A DNA stretch of 64,000 nt from Borrelia parkeri. GTDB lineage: Bacteria > Spirochaetota > Spirochaetia > Borreliales > Borreliaceae. The position numbers and the translations under genes are program-made. Below the pieces are notes generated by a model. That model worked only from the letters and a program-made list of their open reading frames with translations, searched no databases and was not told where the DNA came from. Positions 18,378 through 28,623 of the stretch are shown here, one piece after another. The first letter of the stretch is position 1, and every line of letters begins with the position of its first letter. The DNA lies in the NCBI RefSeq assembly GCF_023035815.1, contig NZ_CP073159.1, forward strand, positions 62,001-126,000, read 5' to 3'.

Positions 18378-18410
18378 ATTAAATCAATATAAAAATATTA
18401 TTGATTTAAT
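18378..18410. repeat. 12-bp perfect inverted repeat upstream of sufU
   Basis: Arms ATTAAATCAATA (18378-18389) and TATTGATTTAAT (18399-18410) with a 9-base A/T loop, 25 bases before the sufU ATG. No T-run follows on the plus strand, so it is a poor intrinsic terminator. It could be an operator or an mRNA hairpin between sufS and sufU. Confidence 0.55.
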
Positions 18411-18435
18411 CAAGCAAACCTCTTAAAATTGAAAC

Positions 18436-18840
18436 ATGTTTTCAGAAGAAACAAAAAAAGAACTAATAAGATTTAGCAAAATAAAAAAGTATTATTTTAA
18501 AACAGATAAAAATCAAAGTTTAGTATATCATCAATCTAAGTGCGGTGACCAAATAACTTTTAAAATCAATGAAAACAACGAAAAAATTAGATTAAAATAC
18601 AACGCATATGGATGCATAATTTTTCTCTCAAGTGCTTATATCTTAACTAAGCTATGTGATAATAAACCTAGAAAAGAAATACTAGAAATCATAACAAAAA
18701 CAATCAATAAAAATTTTGAAAATTTAGAAGAAATTGATAAAAGCCTTAAAAATTTTGAAAATTTTTTATATACAAATAGAAAAGATTGCTTCATGCTACC
18801 ATACAAAGCTCTAAAAGAGATCTTGAATACCATTAAATAA
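18436..18840 (+). CDS. sufU: SufU-like sulfur acceptor protein
   Basis: A 134-residue IscU/SufU-fold protein that accepts sulfur from SufS. The zinc/sulfur ligands are in place: Cys36 and Asp38 in SKCGD, Cys60 in AYGCII, and Cys118 in NRKDCFMLP. The sequence lacks the LPPVK HscA-binding motif of IscU, as SufU does. The spacer between the second and third cysteines is in the SufU range. It lies 170 bases after sufS and 22 before comM, with a palindrome in front. No typical Shine-Dalgarno is seen at its ATG. Confidence 0.85.
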   Translation: MFSEETKKELIRFSKIKKYYFKTDKNQSLVYHQSKCGDQITFKINENNEKIRLKYNAYGCIIFLSSAYILTKLCDNKPRKEILEIITKTINKNFENLEEIDKSLKNFENFLYTNRKDCFMLPYKALKEILNTIK

Positions 18841-18862
18841 CTTTTAATTTAAGGAGAATTAT

Positions 18863-20392
18863 ATGAAAATATACTCTCACTCATCAATAGGATATGAAGG
18901 AGAACTCATTGAAATTGAAGTAGATATTAGAAAAGGAATATCAGGAATTGATATTGTTGGACTTGCTGGAAGTGAAATCAAAGAATCAAGAGAAAGGGTA
19001 AAATCAGCTATCAAAAATTCAGAATTTACTTTTCCAAAAGACAGGATATTAATCAATCTAGCACCAGCCGGTATCAAAAAAATCGGTACAGCAATTGATC
19101 TTTCAATCGCAACAAGTATTATAACTATAAAAGAAAATCAAAACAATAACTTGGAAGTTTTAATATTAGGTGAATTACAATTAGACGGACAAGTAAGAGC
19201 GATTAAAGGAGTATTGCCTGCCATTTCACTTGCAAAAAAAAGAGGAATCAAATGTATAATCATACCTTTTGACAATTTAGAAGAATCTCTTTTAATAGAA
19301 AATTTAAACATCTGGGGAGTAAAAACTTTAAAAGAAGCCCTAGAAATAATAAGCAATCTTAACAACAATATATTTCCAGCAAAACCCAAAATTAACTTTA
19401 AAACAGAATACAATGAAGAAAAATTTGAATACGATTTTAAAAACATCAAAGGACAACATAGAACCAAAAGAGCACTCGAAATCGCAGTCGCTGGAGGTCA
19501 TAACATCATGATATTTGGGCCTCCTGGAAGTGGAAAAACTCTCAGCATCAAATGTGTACAGTCAATCTTACCTCCACTTACAAATAAAGAAATCATTGAA
19601 ACAAACAGAATCTGGTCAGTCGCGGGTAAATTAATAGATACAAAAATTATAAGACAAAGACCATTTAGACAACCCCATCAAACTGCAAGTAAAGAAGGAA
19701 TAATTGGTGGAGGCTCCAATGCACTTCCTGGTGAAGTATCACTTGCTCATAATGGAATTTTATTCTTAGATGAAGCTTTGGAATTCCAAAAATCAATACT
19801 ACAATCACTTCGCGAACCAATAGAAGATAAGATGATCTCAATAGTAAGAGCAAGTTCAAAATCATTCAAATATCCTGCAAATTTTCAGTTAATGATTGCT
19901 ACAAACCCCTGTCCTTGTGGCAACCTTGGAAAAAATGATACAGAATGTTTTTGTTCACAACAAGAGGTTTCAAACTACTGGAAAAAACTTGGAGCAGCAA
20001 TGCTTGATAGAATTGATATTAGGGTTCCAGTTAAACCAGTAGACAATGCAAAATTATTCCAAGAAGATAATGAAAGCTCGAGTGAAATAAGACAGAGAAT
20101 AATAAAGGCAAGGAACATACAAAGTAAAAGATACTCAAATATTGAAAATATTCACAAGAATTCTGATCTTAAACCAGAACATATTGCTATATTCTGTGAA
20201 TTAGATAAAATACTAAGAGAAGAAATGATTTATATGTTAAATAAACTTAATATATCATCAAGAGCAACTCATTCAATCTTAAAACTAGCAAGAACAATTG
20301 CGGATTTAAAAGAAGAAAACCATATCTCAAGGGAATCATTACTAGAAGCTATTGAACATAGAAAACATGGAGAAAGATTACTAGAAGAATAA
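18863..20392 (+). CDS. comM: ComM/YifB family AAA+ ATPase (Mg-chelatase-like)
   Basis: A 509-residue protein with the family's three parts: N-terminal Lon-protease-like domain (about 1-170), AAA+ ATPase with Walker A GPPGSGKT (219-226) and Walker B ILFLDEALEF, and the Mg-chelatase C-terminal region with NPCPCGNLG and a cysteine-containing CFCSQQEV insert. ComM is a branch-migration helicase that helps integrate DNA during natural transformation in some bacteria; its role in a non-competent spirochaete is unknown and may concern recombination more widely. AAGGAG gives a strong start. The last codon overlaps the T-tract of the convergent ldh terminator. Confidence 0.92.
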   Translation: MKIYSHSSIGYEGELIEIEVDIRKGISGIDIVGLAGSEIKESRERVKSAIKNSEFTFPKDRILINLAPAGIKKIGTAIDLSIATSIITIKENQNNNLEVLILGELQLDGQVRAIKGVLPAISLAKKRGIKCIIIPFDNLEESLLIENLNIWGVKTLKEALEIISNLNNNIFPAKPKINFKTEYNEEKFEYDFKNIKGQHRTKRALEIAVAGGHNIMIFGPPGSGKTLSIKCVQSILPPLTNKEIIETNRIWSVAGKLIDTKIIRQRPFRQPHQTASKEGIIGGGSNALPGEVSLAHNGILFLDEALEFQKSILQSLREPIEDKMISIVRASSKSFKYPANFQLMIATNPCPCGNLGKNDTECFCSQQEVSNYWKKLGAAMLDRIDIRVPVKPVDNAKLFQEDNESSSEIRQRIIKARNIQSKRYSNIENIHKNSDLKPEHIAIFCELDKILREEMIYMLNKLNISSRATHSILKLARTIADLKEENHISRESLLEAIEHRKHGERLLEE

Positions 20393-20410
20393 AAAAGCCC
20401 CAAATGGGGC
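20391..20410 (-). terminator. Intrinsic terminator of ldh
   Basis: On the minus strand, stem GCCCC/GGGGC with a 4-base loop (20397-20410) is followed immediately by six T (20391-20396). It is the most GC-rich hairpin noticed in the window and lies 5 bases after the ldh stop. Its T-tract overlaps the comM stop codon. On the plus strand there is no T-run, so it is directional. Confidence 0.9.
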
Positions 20411-20414
20411 AAAA

Positions 20415-21368
<954 letters not shown>

Positions 21369-21380
21369 CTATCTCCATAT

Positions 21381-21410
21381 AAAATTATTTTATTGGTATA
21401 AAATAATTTT
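21381..21410. promoter_or_regulatory. 13-bp perfect inverted repeat at the ldh transcription start
   Basis: Arms AAAATTATTTTAT (21381-21393) and ATAAAATAATTTT (21398-21410) with a 4-base TGGT centre. The right arm overlaps the ldh -10 element and predicted start; the left arm ends 16 bases before the ATG. The position fits a repressor operator or a leader hairpin. Confidence 0.6.
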
Positions 21411-21437
21411 ATAACAGTTTATAAAACTTTAAAACAA
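21408..21437 (-). promoter_or_regulatory. ldh promoter
   Basis: Minus strand: -35 TTGTTT (21432-21437), 18-base spacer, -10 TATAAA (21408-21413) preceded by TG one base earlier (extended -10). Predicted start near 21401, leader about 36 bases. Confidence 0.65.
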
Positions 21438-21547
21438 TTTAATAATATTTTATAAAAATTAAATATCTTATAAATTGGTTATTAAATTGTGCCAAAAATC
21501 AATAATTAATATCGCTGCTCTAAAAATTTAACTGTTTAAGCATAAAA

Positions 21548-23353
21548 TTAATTATCATCTGATTTAAGAATAGCAAGAAACGCACTTTGTGGTATCTCAA
21601 TATTCCCTATCATCTTCAATCTCTTCTTCCCTTCCTTTTGCTTTTCTAAAAGCTTTCTTTTTCGAGTAATATCTCCCCCATAACATTTAGCAGTAACATC
21701 TTTCCTAACAGGGGAAATTGTTTCACGCGCAATAATGTTTGAACCAATAGCCCCTTGAATCGCTATTTTAAATTGTTGTCTTGCAATCTCATCTTTTAAT
21801 TTTTTACAAATACTTAAAGCTTTTGCTCTCGCACCATCCTTAAAGACTAACTGAGACAATGCATCAACTCTATCCCCATTAACTAAAATATCCAACCTAA
21901 CTAAATCTGTTTCCTCATATCCTAATAGTACATAGTCAAAAGAAGCGTATCCACGACTTACAGATTTAACCTTATCGTAAAAATCAAAAAGTATTTCAGC
22001 AAGTGGCATCTTATAAATAACTTCAACACGTTTTGTATCAAGATAAATCAAATTTTCTTGCACGCCCCTTTTAAGCAAACAAACACTCATAACATTCCCC
22101 AAAAATTCAGTGGGAACAATAATATTTGCTCTAATATAAGGCTCAAGAGCAACTTCAATGTTTTCATTTCCAGGAAATTGTTCAGGACTCTCAATAAAAT
22201 AGGAATTCCCTTTTTTGGGAATAATTTTATAACGTACTGACGGTGATGTTAATATCACATTAAGATCAAATTCACGTTCAATTCTTTCCTGAATTACCTC
22301 TAAATGTAAAAGTCCCAAAAATCCACATTGAAATCCATGTCCAAGAGCAGCTGAAGCATCTTTTTCAAAAGTAAGCGATGCATCATTTAATTTAAGTCTA
22401 TCCATTGCCTTTAAAAGATCATCATACTGATTAGCATCAACTGGATAAATAGAAGAAAACACAACAGGTTTAACTTCCTTGAATCCTTCAAGAGGCACAC
22501 TTGCTGGATTATCAACAAGAGTTACAGTGTCTCCTATCTTAACATCTGATATATTCTTTATTCCCGCAATAAAATAACCAACATCACCTGCTTCCAAAAT
22601 CTCTTTTCTTTCAAGAATTATTCTAAAAATTCCAATCTCTTCTACTAAACATTCCCTATCTGCATGCATCAATTTAATCTTGTCGCCAGTTTTGATTTGT
22701 CCTTCAAAAATTCTAAAATGCACAATAACACCACGATAAGAATCATAATGTGAATCAAAAATTAAAGCCTTTAATGGACTCTTAACACTCCCTTTGGGAG
22801 ACGGAACATATTTACAAATAGCCTCAAGCAACTCATCAATTCCTATCCCATTCTTAGCCGATATGGGAACAGCAATATTTGAATCTAATCCTAAATCATG
22901 CTCTATTTGCTCTTTTACAAAATCAATATTAGCACTTGGTAGATCTATTTTGTTAATAACAGGAATAATTTCAAGATTATGTTCAAATGCCATATAAAAG
23001 TTTGAAACAGTTTGAGCCTCTATTCCCTGACTCGCATCAACAAGTAAAAGTGCTCCCTCACAAGATGAAATTGCTCTTGAAACTTCATAAGAAAAATCAA
23101 CATGACCTGGAGTATCTACAAAATTAAGTTCATAAGTATTGCCATCACTACACTTATAATCAATAGTAACTGCTTGACTCTTAATTGTAATACCCCGTTC
23201 TCTTTCAATATCCATACTATCAAGAATTTGACTTTTAAATTCACGATCTGAGACTATTTTGGCCTTTTGTATAAATCTATCCGCTAAAGTTGATTTACCA
23301 TGATCAATATGTGCAATAATACAAAAATTTTTTTTATAAGAACTAATTTTCAA
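21548..23353 (-). CDS. lepA: Elongation factor 4 (LepA), back-translocating GTPase
   Basis: Ribosome-bound translational GTPase that acts on stalled or mis-translocated ribosomes and in initiation/assembly. 601 residues, normal length. G1 is AHIDHGKST, G3 DTPGHVDF, G4 NKIDLP, and the LepA-specific C-terminal domain is present, ending in the KLLEKQKEGKKRLK region. The start is TTG at 23353. The purine-rich GGGGAGG is only one base from it, tighter than usual; an ATT two codons downstream would have ideal spacing. N-terminal residues match LepA, so the start is uncertain by only a few residues. Confidence 0.95.
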   Translation of the reverse strand: MKISSYKKNFCIIAHIDHGKSTLADRFIQKAKIVSDREFKSQILDSMDIERERGITIKSQAVTIDYKCSDGNTYELNFVDTPGHVDFSYEVSRAISSCEGALLLVDASQGIEAQTVSNFYMAFEHNLEIIPVINKIDLPSANIDFVKEQIEHDLGLDSNIAVPISAKNGIGIDELLEAICKYVPSPKGSVKSPLKALIFDSHYDSYRGVIVHFRIFEGQIKTGDKIKLMHADRECLVEEIGIFRIILERKEILEAGDVGYFIAGIKNISDVKIGDTVTLVDNPASVPLEGFKEVKPVVFSSIYPVDANQYDDLLKAMDRLKLNDASLTFEKDASAALGHGFQCGFLGLLHLEVIQERIEREFDLNVILTSPSVRYKIIPKKGNSYFIESPEQFPGNENIEVALEPYIRANIIVPTEFLGNVMSVCLLKRGVQENLIYLDTKRVEVIYKMPLAEILFDFYDKVKSVSRGYASFDYVLLGYEETDLVRLDILVNGDRVDALSQLVFKDGARAKALSICKKLKDEIARQQFKIAIQGAIGSNIIARETISPVRKDVTAKCYGGDITRKRKLLEKQKEGKKRLKMIGNIEIPQSAFLAILKSDDN

Positions 23354-23393
23354 ACCTCCCCTAAATTAAAATAAAATATTTAGGAATATTATA

Positions 23394-24371
23394 CTAATAC
23401 ACACTTTTATTAAGTAAAAAATTCCTGATATGAATTTTTGATTTTAAAACATAAGGCGAAAATTTAGGAGCAAGATCAACAATCAACTTCCAAGTATCTA
23501 TAGCTCTTAACGTGTGTTTATGATCATCATAACTATAAGTAGCATAAGCAATGGTATACACTATTTCCCAAAAATCTGTAGACTCAAAACTAGTTTTAAC
23601 ATCAGTATATTCATTTATTTTTTGAACAAAAGACCTTAAATTTTTAAACTCATAAAGCGGTTCATAATAACTAACACAGTCATACATTTTAGTCAAAATA
23701 CCAATTGCAGCTACAAGTCCATGAGTAATTGCAAGTTCATAAGCACCAATCTTTAAATATACTTTTGATAATGACTGATGGGTATCGATAATATTATATT
23801 TATTAAATCTATAAAGATTAAAAGTAAAATCTAAACCAGAAGTTCCCCTGACCTGTTTTAAATAAGAATGTAAATAAAACGACATATTAAATTTATTACC
23901 TGTAGTATTCTCATATTTTTGAACGACATAGTGATAATTATAATAATCATCACTACTTGAGAATTTACTTAAAATCTCATTTAAGTAATCAATCATATCA
24001 ACATAATTATCTTCAATTTCAGCAATCTTTGCCAAAGAAAAAAGTATATTTTTTTCAAAAGATTTATCTAATAAATAATCTTTATCTTCCAAAGCCTTTT
24101 GAAGATGTAATTTTTCAAACACAACATTGCCAATCATGCTATAAGCAATTGATAAATAATAATTAGCTTCTGGATATATTCCTTTTCTAAGCAAAGCTTC
24201 CTGTAAATAATTAATTGCACTAGTAAGATTAGATTTAATAAATCCTTCCTTAGAATAAATAAATTGTCGTCCCTTTTCAAGTAAAATCCAATACGGAAAT
24301 TCTTTCACACCTGATGAATTTAGATTAAAGATAAAGCTGAAAATAAAAAGGAACAAAAAAGGTCTTAGCAT
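23394..24371 (-). CDS. Secreted helical-repeat protein, unknown function
   Basis: About 325 residues. From the ATG at 24371 it starts MLRPFLF and has a signal peptide with a Phe-rich core. An upstream in-frame GTG at 24398 lies inside a hairpin and is less likely to be the start. The mature part is all-helical with TPR-like or Sel1-like spacing (for example AINYLQEALLRKGIYPEANYY and LAITHGLVAAI regions). No catalytic motif was recognised. It is the last gene downstream of the V-ATPase K subunit, separated from it by a probable terminator or attenuator hairpin, and ends about 40 bases before lepA begins. Confidence 0.65.
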   Translation of the reverse strand: MLRPFLFLFIFSFIFNLNSSGVKEFPYWILLEKGRQFIYSKEGFIKSNLTSAINYLQEALLRKGIYPEANYYLSIAYSMIGNVVFEKLHLQKALEDKDYLLDKSFEKNILFSLAKIAEIEDNYVDMIDYLNEILSKFSSSDDYYNYHYVVQKYENTTGNKFNMSFYLHSYLKQVRGTSGLDFTFNLYRFNKYNIIDTHQSLSKVYLKIGAYELAITHGLVAAIGILTKMYDCVSYYEPLYEFKNLRSFVQKINEYTDVKTSFESTDFWEIVYTIAYATYSYDDHKHTLRAIDTWKLIVDLAPKFSPYVLKSKIHIRNFLLNKSVY

Positions 24372-24389
24372 ATCTATAAATATATTAAA

Positions 24390-24412
24390 TTTTCTCACAA
24401 ATTGCGAGAAAA
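24390..24412 (-). terminator. Hairpin after the V-ATPase operon
   Basis: Minus strand TTTTCTCGCAA, one base, TTGTGAGAAAA: about a 10-base-pair stem with one G-T wobble, followed by TTTAATATATTT. It lies 24 bases after the K-subunit stop and fits a weak terminator or processing site. Confidence 0.5.
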
Positions 24413-24435
24413 TTTAATGCATAAATCCTTCATAT

Positions 24436-24870
24436 TTAAACAAATTTAAATATCATCAAGAATACCATCACAAAAAGGGCAACAGATTCTATTAAACCTA
24501 AAATCAAAAGATTTGTCGCAAATCCCTTGCCAGTTTCAGCAAAAGCATCACAAGCACCTGCAGCCGTTCTACCCTGAGCAAAAGCAGAAATAGAAATTGC
24601 AAGACCACCACCAAAACCAGCTCCAAATAACAACCAAGGATCCGCCTGTGTCATTATCCCTGCTAAAGTATTCATCAATATATAACCATATATTATTTGT
24701 GTCAAAGGTGCTGATACAAAAACAATTAATAAGAAAGGAGCTGGCTTACCTTGCATATAACATCTCTTCCATGCCCCAATAGCAGCACTTCCGGCAGCTC
24801 CCATACCCAAAGCTGAACCTATTGCAGCTATTGCTAAAGCCGAATTAACTCCTATTAAACCTATATTCAT
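24436..24870 (-). CDS. ntpK: V-type ATPase subunit K (membrane rotor ring proteolipid)
   Basis: A 144-residue, four-helix (duplicated hairpin) proteolipid that forms the rotor ring. The essential carboxylate is Glu128 in GLIESVAL in the last helix; the corresponding first-hairpin site is Gln58. The residues Thr57-Gln58 (APLTQIIY), Tyr61, Gln99 (AQGRTAAG) and Glu128 match the Na+-binding set known from the Enterococcus hirae NtpK ring (Thr64, Gln65, Tyr68, Gln110, Glu139), with Ala54 in place of Leu61. The enzyme may therefore move Na+ rather than H+. This is the last gene of the ATPase operon. Confidence 0.93.
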   Translation of the reverse strand: MNIGLIGVNSALAIAAIGSALGMGAAGSAAIGAWKRCYMQGKPAPFLLIVFVSAPLTQIIYGYILMNTLAGIMTQADPWLLFGAGFGGGLAISISAFAQGRTAAGACDAFAETGKGFATNLLILGLIESVALFVMVFLMIFKFV

Positions 24871-24891
24871 AATTCTCTCCTTATCTAATCT

Positions 24892-26712
24892 TTAATTTTT
24901 AATTTTTCTAAAAGGCCTATAAGAATACCCATTCCATTCTTGCCCCAAATGGTTTGAAAATTCAAGCATATTAAGTCTTACCCCATGAACAACAACAGAT
25001 AACAAAGATAAAGTTATATTTAAAATATGTCCAAAAAGTATCACAATAATGCCACTTATCATAAGACCAACATTAGATGATTTTAATAAAGATGCTGACA
25101 TACTATTAAAACTATCAGAAATTGCAAGTCCCGCAAGTCCAACAGCAAAAAGTCTAATATAAGATATTATGTCTGCAAATCCTGAAACAGTAGCTAAAAA
25201 TTGCTCTATTATTCCCCCAAAGCTCTTTAATACGCACATAAAGAAGTTTGAACCATCTTGTTTCTCAAAAATAAAGACAAGTATCACTCCACCATATATC
25301 ATATTAAGAACAATGCTGTGCATAGGAAACCTATCTTTGCCAAGTATTAAATTGAGAACAAGATAATAAAGCCCAGGCATTATAATAAGCCAACCAATTT
25401 GAGCAATTGAATGTATATGTGGTTTTTCCTTCACTTTTTGAATAAAATTCCACATATGAGCTAGTGATATTTGCAAAACACCTATTGTAAAACATATAAA
25501 CATAATATTTTGCATACCATTCGTACCCGTCAAATACCCAAGCTTTAAAGACTTTAAAATAGGAAATAACTCAAGAATAAAAGGATTACTGCCAAACCAA
25601 GTACCAGTCATCGAACCATATATTATTGCTGATGTACTTAGATAAAATATTAAAGCATGAATAGATGTTAAAGGCTTACCTTTTATAAAATTGCCTAAAC
25701 TAAGAAAAATGCCTACTAGTAAAAATATCATTCCATAAGCCGCATCACCAATTATCATTCCAAAAAACATAAAGAAAAATAACATAAAAACACAACTAAC
25801 ATCTCTCTCTTTATAGCCAGGAATTGTATCTAAAACATCAAAAATAGGCTTAGCAAGCTTAGCAATTCCCCTTCTCTTTATATAAGTGGGAACAACATCA
25901 TCATCCGGCTCTGCAAATTGTACCACAAATTTACCCTTAAGATTTTTAAGATCCTCCCGCTTATCTTCCGGAACGAATCCTGTAATGTATACAAAATTAT
26001 CACACGCTACATCCATGTCAGCCATAACTTGCTCAAACTCAACAATTTGATCATACTCTTTTATTTCATCTCTTAAAATATCCCTATATTTATTTAAAAT
26101 CGATAATTGGGTTAACTTTTGATCTAAAATTTCATCAACAAATCTTAACTTATTCTCAATAAAATCAAGGTCAAAATCAAACTCATATTCCTCAGCTGTA
26201 TCTATTGTTTGTTTAGAATAATTAATAGCTACAAAATAGGCCGTACCTTTATAATTATTAATAAGAGCAACTTTGGTGTCAGAACATGCCAACAATTTTT
26301 TATATTCACCAATCCCAGACTTAAAAAATTGCACGTAAATATTACTTTCTCTCAATTTATTAACTAGTTCAAGAGAAAAATATCCCCAAAAAGATATAAT
26401 ATCTCTCTTATGAAGTAATGACTGCTGCATGTCCCTTAAATCTTTAATTTCAGAACCTAAACTAATTATACTCTTTGCAACATCTAAAAAATTCTCATTT
26501 GAAGAGCTTAAAAGTTTTACTTCAGAATCATCCCCAAGTAAAGATAAAGCCTGAACCAAAGTTCCCCTTTCCTCAATAATTTTTTCTAAAGATTCTGAAA
26601 CTCTATTGCAAAAATTAATATGAACAACTCCCAATTCTCTTAAAATTTCGAGTGACTCTCTTTTATATTTCAATAAAGTCAAAATCAAAACTTTGCTCAT
26701 TTTTACAATCAT
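24892..26712 (-). CDS. ntpI: V-type ATPase subunit I (a-subunit, stator/ion channel)
   Basis: A 606-residue subunit with an N-terminal soluble coiled-coil half (about 1-310) that links to the peripheral stalk and a C-terminal half with seven or so membrane helices starting near CVFMLFFFMFFGMIIGDAAYG. The family's essential Arg region appears as ISYIRLFAVGLAG near residue 520; the Arg in SYIRLFA is the residue that faces the ring carboxylate. It ends GYSYRPFRK, typical for the family. GGGA lies 7 bases before the ATG. The spacer to subunit D is only 10 bases. Confidence 0.93.
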   Translation of the reverse strand: MIVKMSKVLILTLLKYKRESLEILRELGVVHINFCNRVSESLEKIIEERGTLVQALSLLGDDSEVKLLSSSNENFLDVAKSIISLGSEIKDLRDMQQSLLHKRDIISFWGYFSLELVNKLRESNIYVQFFKSGIGEYKKLLACSDTKVALINNYKGTAYFVAINYSKQTIDTAEEYEFDFDLDFIENKLRFVDEILDQKLTQLSILNKYRDILRDEIKEYDQIVEFEQVMADMDVACDNFVYITGFVPEDKREDLKNLKGKFVVQFAEPDDDVVPTYIKRRGIAKLAKPIFDVLDTIPGYKERDVSCVFMLFFFMFFGMIIGDAAYGMIFLLVGIFLSLGNFIKGKPLTSIHALIFYLSTSAIIYGSMTGTWFGSNPFILELFPILKSLKLGYLTGTNGMQNIMFICFTIGVLQISLAHMWNFIQKVKEKPHIHSIAQIGWLIIMPGLYYLVLNLILGKDRFPMHSIVLNMIYGGVILVFIFEKQDGSNFFMCVLKSFGGIIEQFLATVSGFADIISYIRLFAVGLAGLAISDSFNSMSASLLKSSNVGLMISGIIVILFGHILNITLSLLSVVVHGVRLNMLEFSNHLGQEWNGYSYRPFRKIKN

Positions 26713-26722
26713 AAACGCATCC

Positions 26723-27319
26723 CTATCTATTTTTAATCAAGCTAGCTTTAGCCATTTTACCTCTTACAACAGCTGCTGTTTGCTGATCACCAAGATAAAT
26801 ATTAATCTTTTTTATATTAATTTTTGCAGCAGGTATCATAACTTTTTCAAATAAATTTACCCTTTGAGAAGTAGTATTAAGTTCAGCTTCTAACAACCTA
26901 ATCTGCTCATCTAAAACCTCAAGTTCTGCATTTATCTGAATCATACTCTTAATAACCTCTATACCCCTATCTACCCAATAAGGTGTCAATAAAAGGTCAT
27001 GTTTAATATCTTCATATTCAACAAAGTCAAATACAGGAATATTGATGCCTGCAATATTTGCAAAACTCCTTACCACACTTTTAATTTGAATCCAATCTTG
27101 GAAAGTAAATTTTTCACCAAATAAAGCAATCCAAGATTTAATATCCCTCTTAAGCCTATCTTGCTCAAGCTTCCGAGCTCTTTTAAGAGCTTCAACTTTT
27201 CTAATTTCTAAATAAAGTTGTTGTTTCTTAAGCTGCAAAGTAGGCAAATACCTACCAAGCATTTTAAGGCTATCTTTTTGTTTTTTAAGCTCATTCTTAG
27301 TTAATTTAACTTTAGACAT
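26723..27319 (-). CDS. ntpD: V-type ATPase subunit D (central rotor stalk)
   Basis: A 198-residue coiled-coil protein, the central axle that turns within the A3B3 head. It opens with the family's [21 protein letters not shown] block and ends with a second long helix ([21 protein letters not shown] region). It overlaps the end of subunit B by 19 bases, consistent with translational coupling. It is slightly shorter than typical bacterial D subunits, but both long helices are complete. Confidence 0.93.
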   Translation of the reverse strand: MSKVKLTKNELKKQKDSLKMLGRYLPTLQLKKQQLYLEIRKVEALKRARKLEQDRLKRDIKSWIALFGEKFTFQDWIQIKSVVRSFANIAGINIPVFDFVEYEDIKHDLLLTPYWVDRGIEVIKSMIQINAELEVLDEQIRLLEAELNTTSQRVNLFEKVMIPAAKINIKKINIYLGDQQTAAVVRGKMAKASLIKNR

Positions 27320-28623
27320 TGCTCATCCTTTTTTTGAGGCCAATATTTCTCTACAAGTTCTGTTCTAATCCCAGTTTCTTTAGGTTCAAAACAACTAAAG
27401 AGAATTTCCCACCCCAAATCCAAGGCCTCCTCCAAAGGAATATTAACAGATAAGTCCATCAGTTTACTTTCAAACATACCACTGTACTTAATAAGCTTCT
27501 CATCCCACTCTGTCATATTAAATCCCATAGCTTTTTTCTCTATAGACTCCTTTGAAGATGCATAAAGCTTAATCATTGAATCCATAATCGTTCTATGATC
27601 ATCTCTTGTTTTCCCGTTAACCATTTGCTTAAGTCTTGAAAGAGAACCAAAAGGTTCGATTCTGCCTCCCTTTAAATAATATTGCCCTTCAGTAATATAA
27701 CCCGTATTATCAGGAACTGGATGAGTAATATCATCTCCAGGCATTGTAGTAACTGCAAGTATAGTAATTGAACCTGCCCCTTCAAAATCAATAGCTTTCT
27801 CATATCTAGATGCAAGCTGAGAATATAAATCACCAGGATAACCTCTATTAGATGGAACCTGCTCCATAGTAATAGCAATTTCTTTCATAGCATCTGCAAA
27901 ATTGGTCATATCAGTCAAAAGTACCAAAACCTTTTTCCCTTGTAATGCAAATTTTTCTGCAACAGCAAGAGAAATATCAGGAACTGTTAAAGACTCAACA
28001 ACAGGATCATTAGCTGTATTCACAAAAAAGATTGTCCTACTTAAAGCACCACCCTTTTCAAGATAATCCTTAAACGTCAAATAATCATCATTCTTAAGTC
28101 CCATTCCTCCAAGAATAATTAAATCAACTTCCGCCTGAAGAGCTATTCTTATAAGAAGTTCATTATAAGGTTCACCGGATACAGAAAATATTGGTAATTT
28201 TTGAGACTCAACAAGAGTATTAAAAACATCTATCATTGGAATTCCTGTTCTGATCATGTTTCTTGGAACAATACGCTTTGCAGGATTAGCTGATGGCCCA
28301 CCAATTTCAATCAAATCATCCTCAAGACGCGGTCCTCCATCTTTTGGATTACCAGCTCCATCAAAGATTCTACCAAGCAAATTCTCAGAAAATGTCACTT
28401 GCATTGGATGACCTAAAAACTTAACTTCATCTGCAGTTGAAATACCTATAGTTCCGTTATAAACCTGAAGGGAAACTTTATCTCTATCCAACTTAATAAC
28501 TTCTGCTAAAGAACTTGCATCTTTTGACCTAACAATGGCAAGTTCTCCATATTTAACATCTTGTGCCATCACAGTTATTACATTCCCAACAATAGATTCT
28601 ATCTTGCTATATACTCTCTTCAT
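27301..28623 (-). CDS. ntpB: V-type ATPase subunit B (non-catalytic head subunit)
   Basis: 440 residues. The nucleotide-binding fold is present, but the P-loop position reads [11 protein letters not shown] instead of GxxxxGKT, as expected for the non-catalytic subunit. The [15 protein letters not shown] and [21 protein letters not shown] blocks are family hallmarks. It begins at the base next to the subunit A stop and overlaps subunit D. Together with A it forms the hexameric head. Confidence 0.95.
   Translation of the reverse strand: MKRVYSKIESIVGNVITVMAQDVKYGELAIVRSKDASSLAEVIKLDRDKVSLQVYNGTIGISTADEVKFLGHPMQVTFSENLLGRIFDGAGNPKDGGPRLEDDLIEIGGPSANPAKRIVPRNMIRTGIPMIDVFNTLVESQKLPIFSVSGEPYNELLIRIALQAEVDLIILGGMGLKNDDYLTFKDYLEKGGALSRTIFFVNTANDPVVESLTVPDISLAVAEKFALQGKKVLVLLTDMTNFADAMKEIAITMEQVPSNRGYPGDLYSQLASRYEKAIDFEGAGSITILAVTTMPGDDITHPVPDNTGYITEGQYYLKGGRIEPFGSLSRLKQMVNGKTRDDHRTIMDSMIKLYASSKESIEKKAMGFNMTEWDEKLIKYSGMFESKLMDLSVNIPLEEALDLGWEILFSCFEPKETGIRTELVEKYWPQKKDEQCLKLN

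Noticed and set aside
19138-19467. 109-residue minus-strand ORF within comM
   Set aside because: Antisense shadow of a conserved gene; no start signal.
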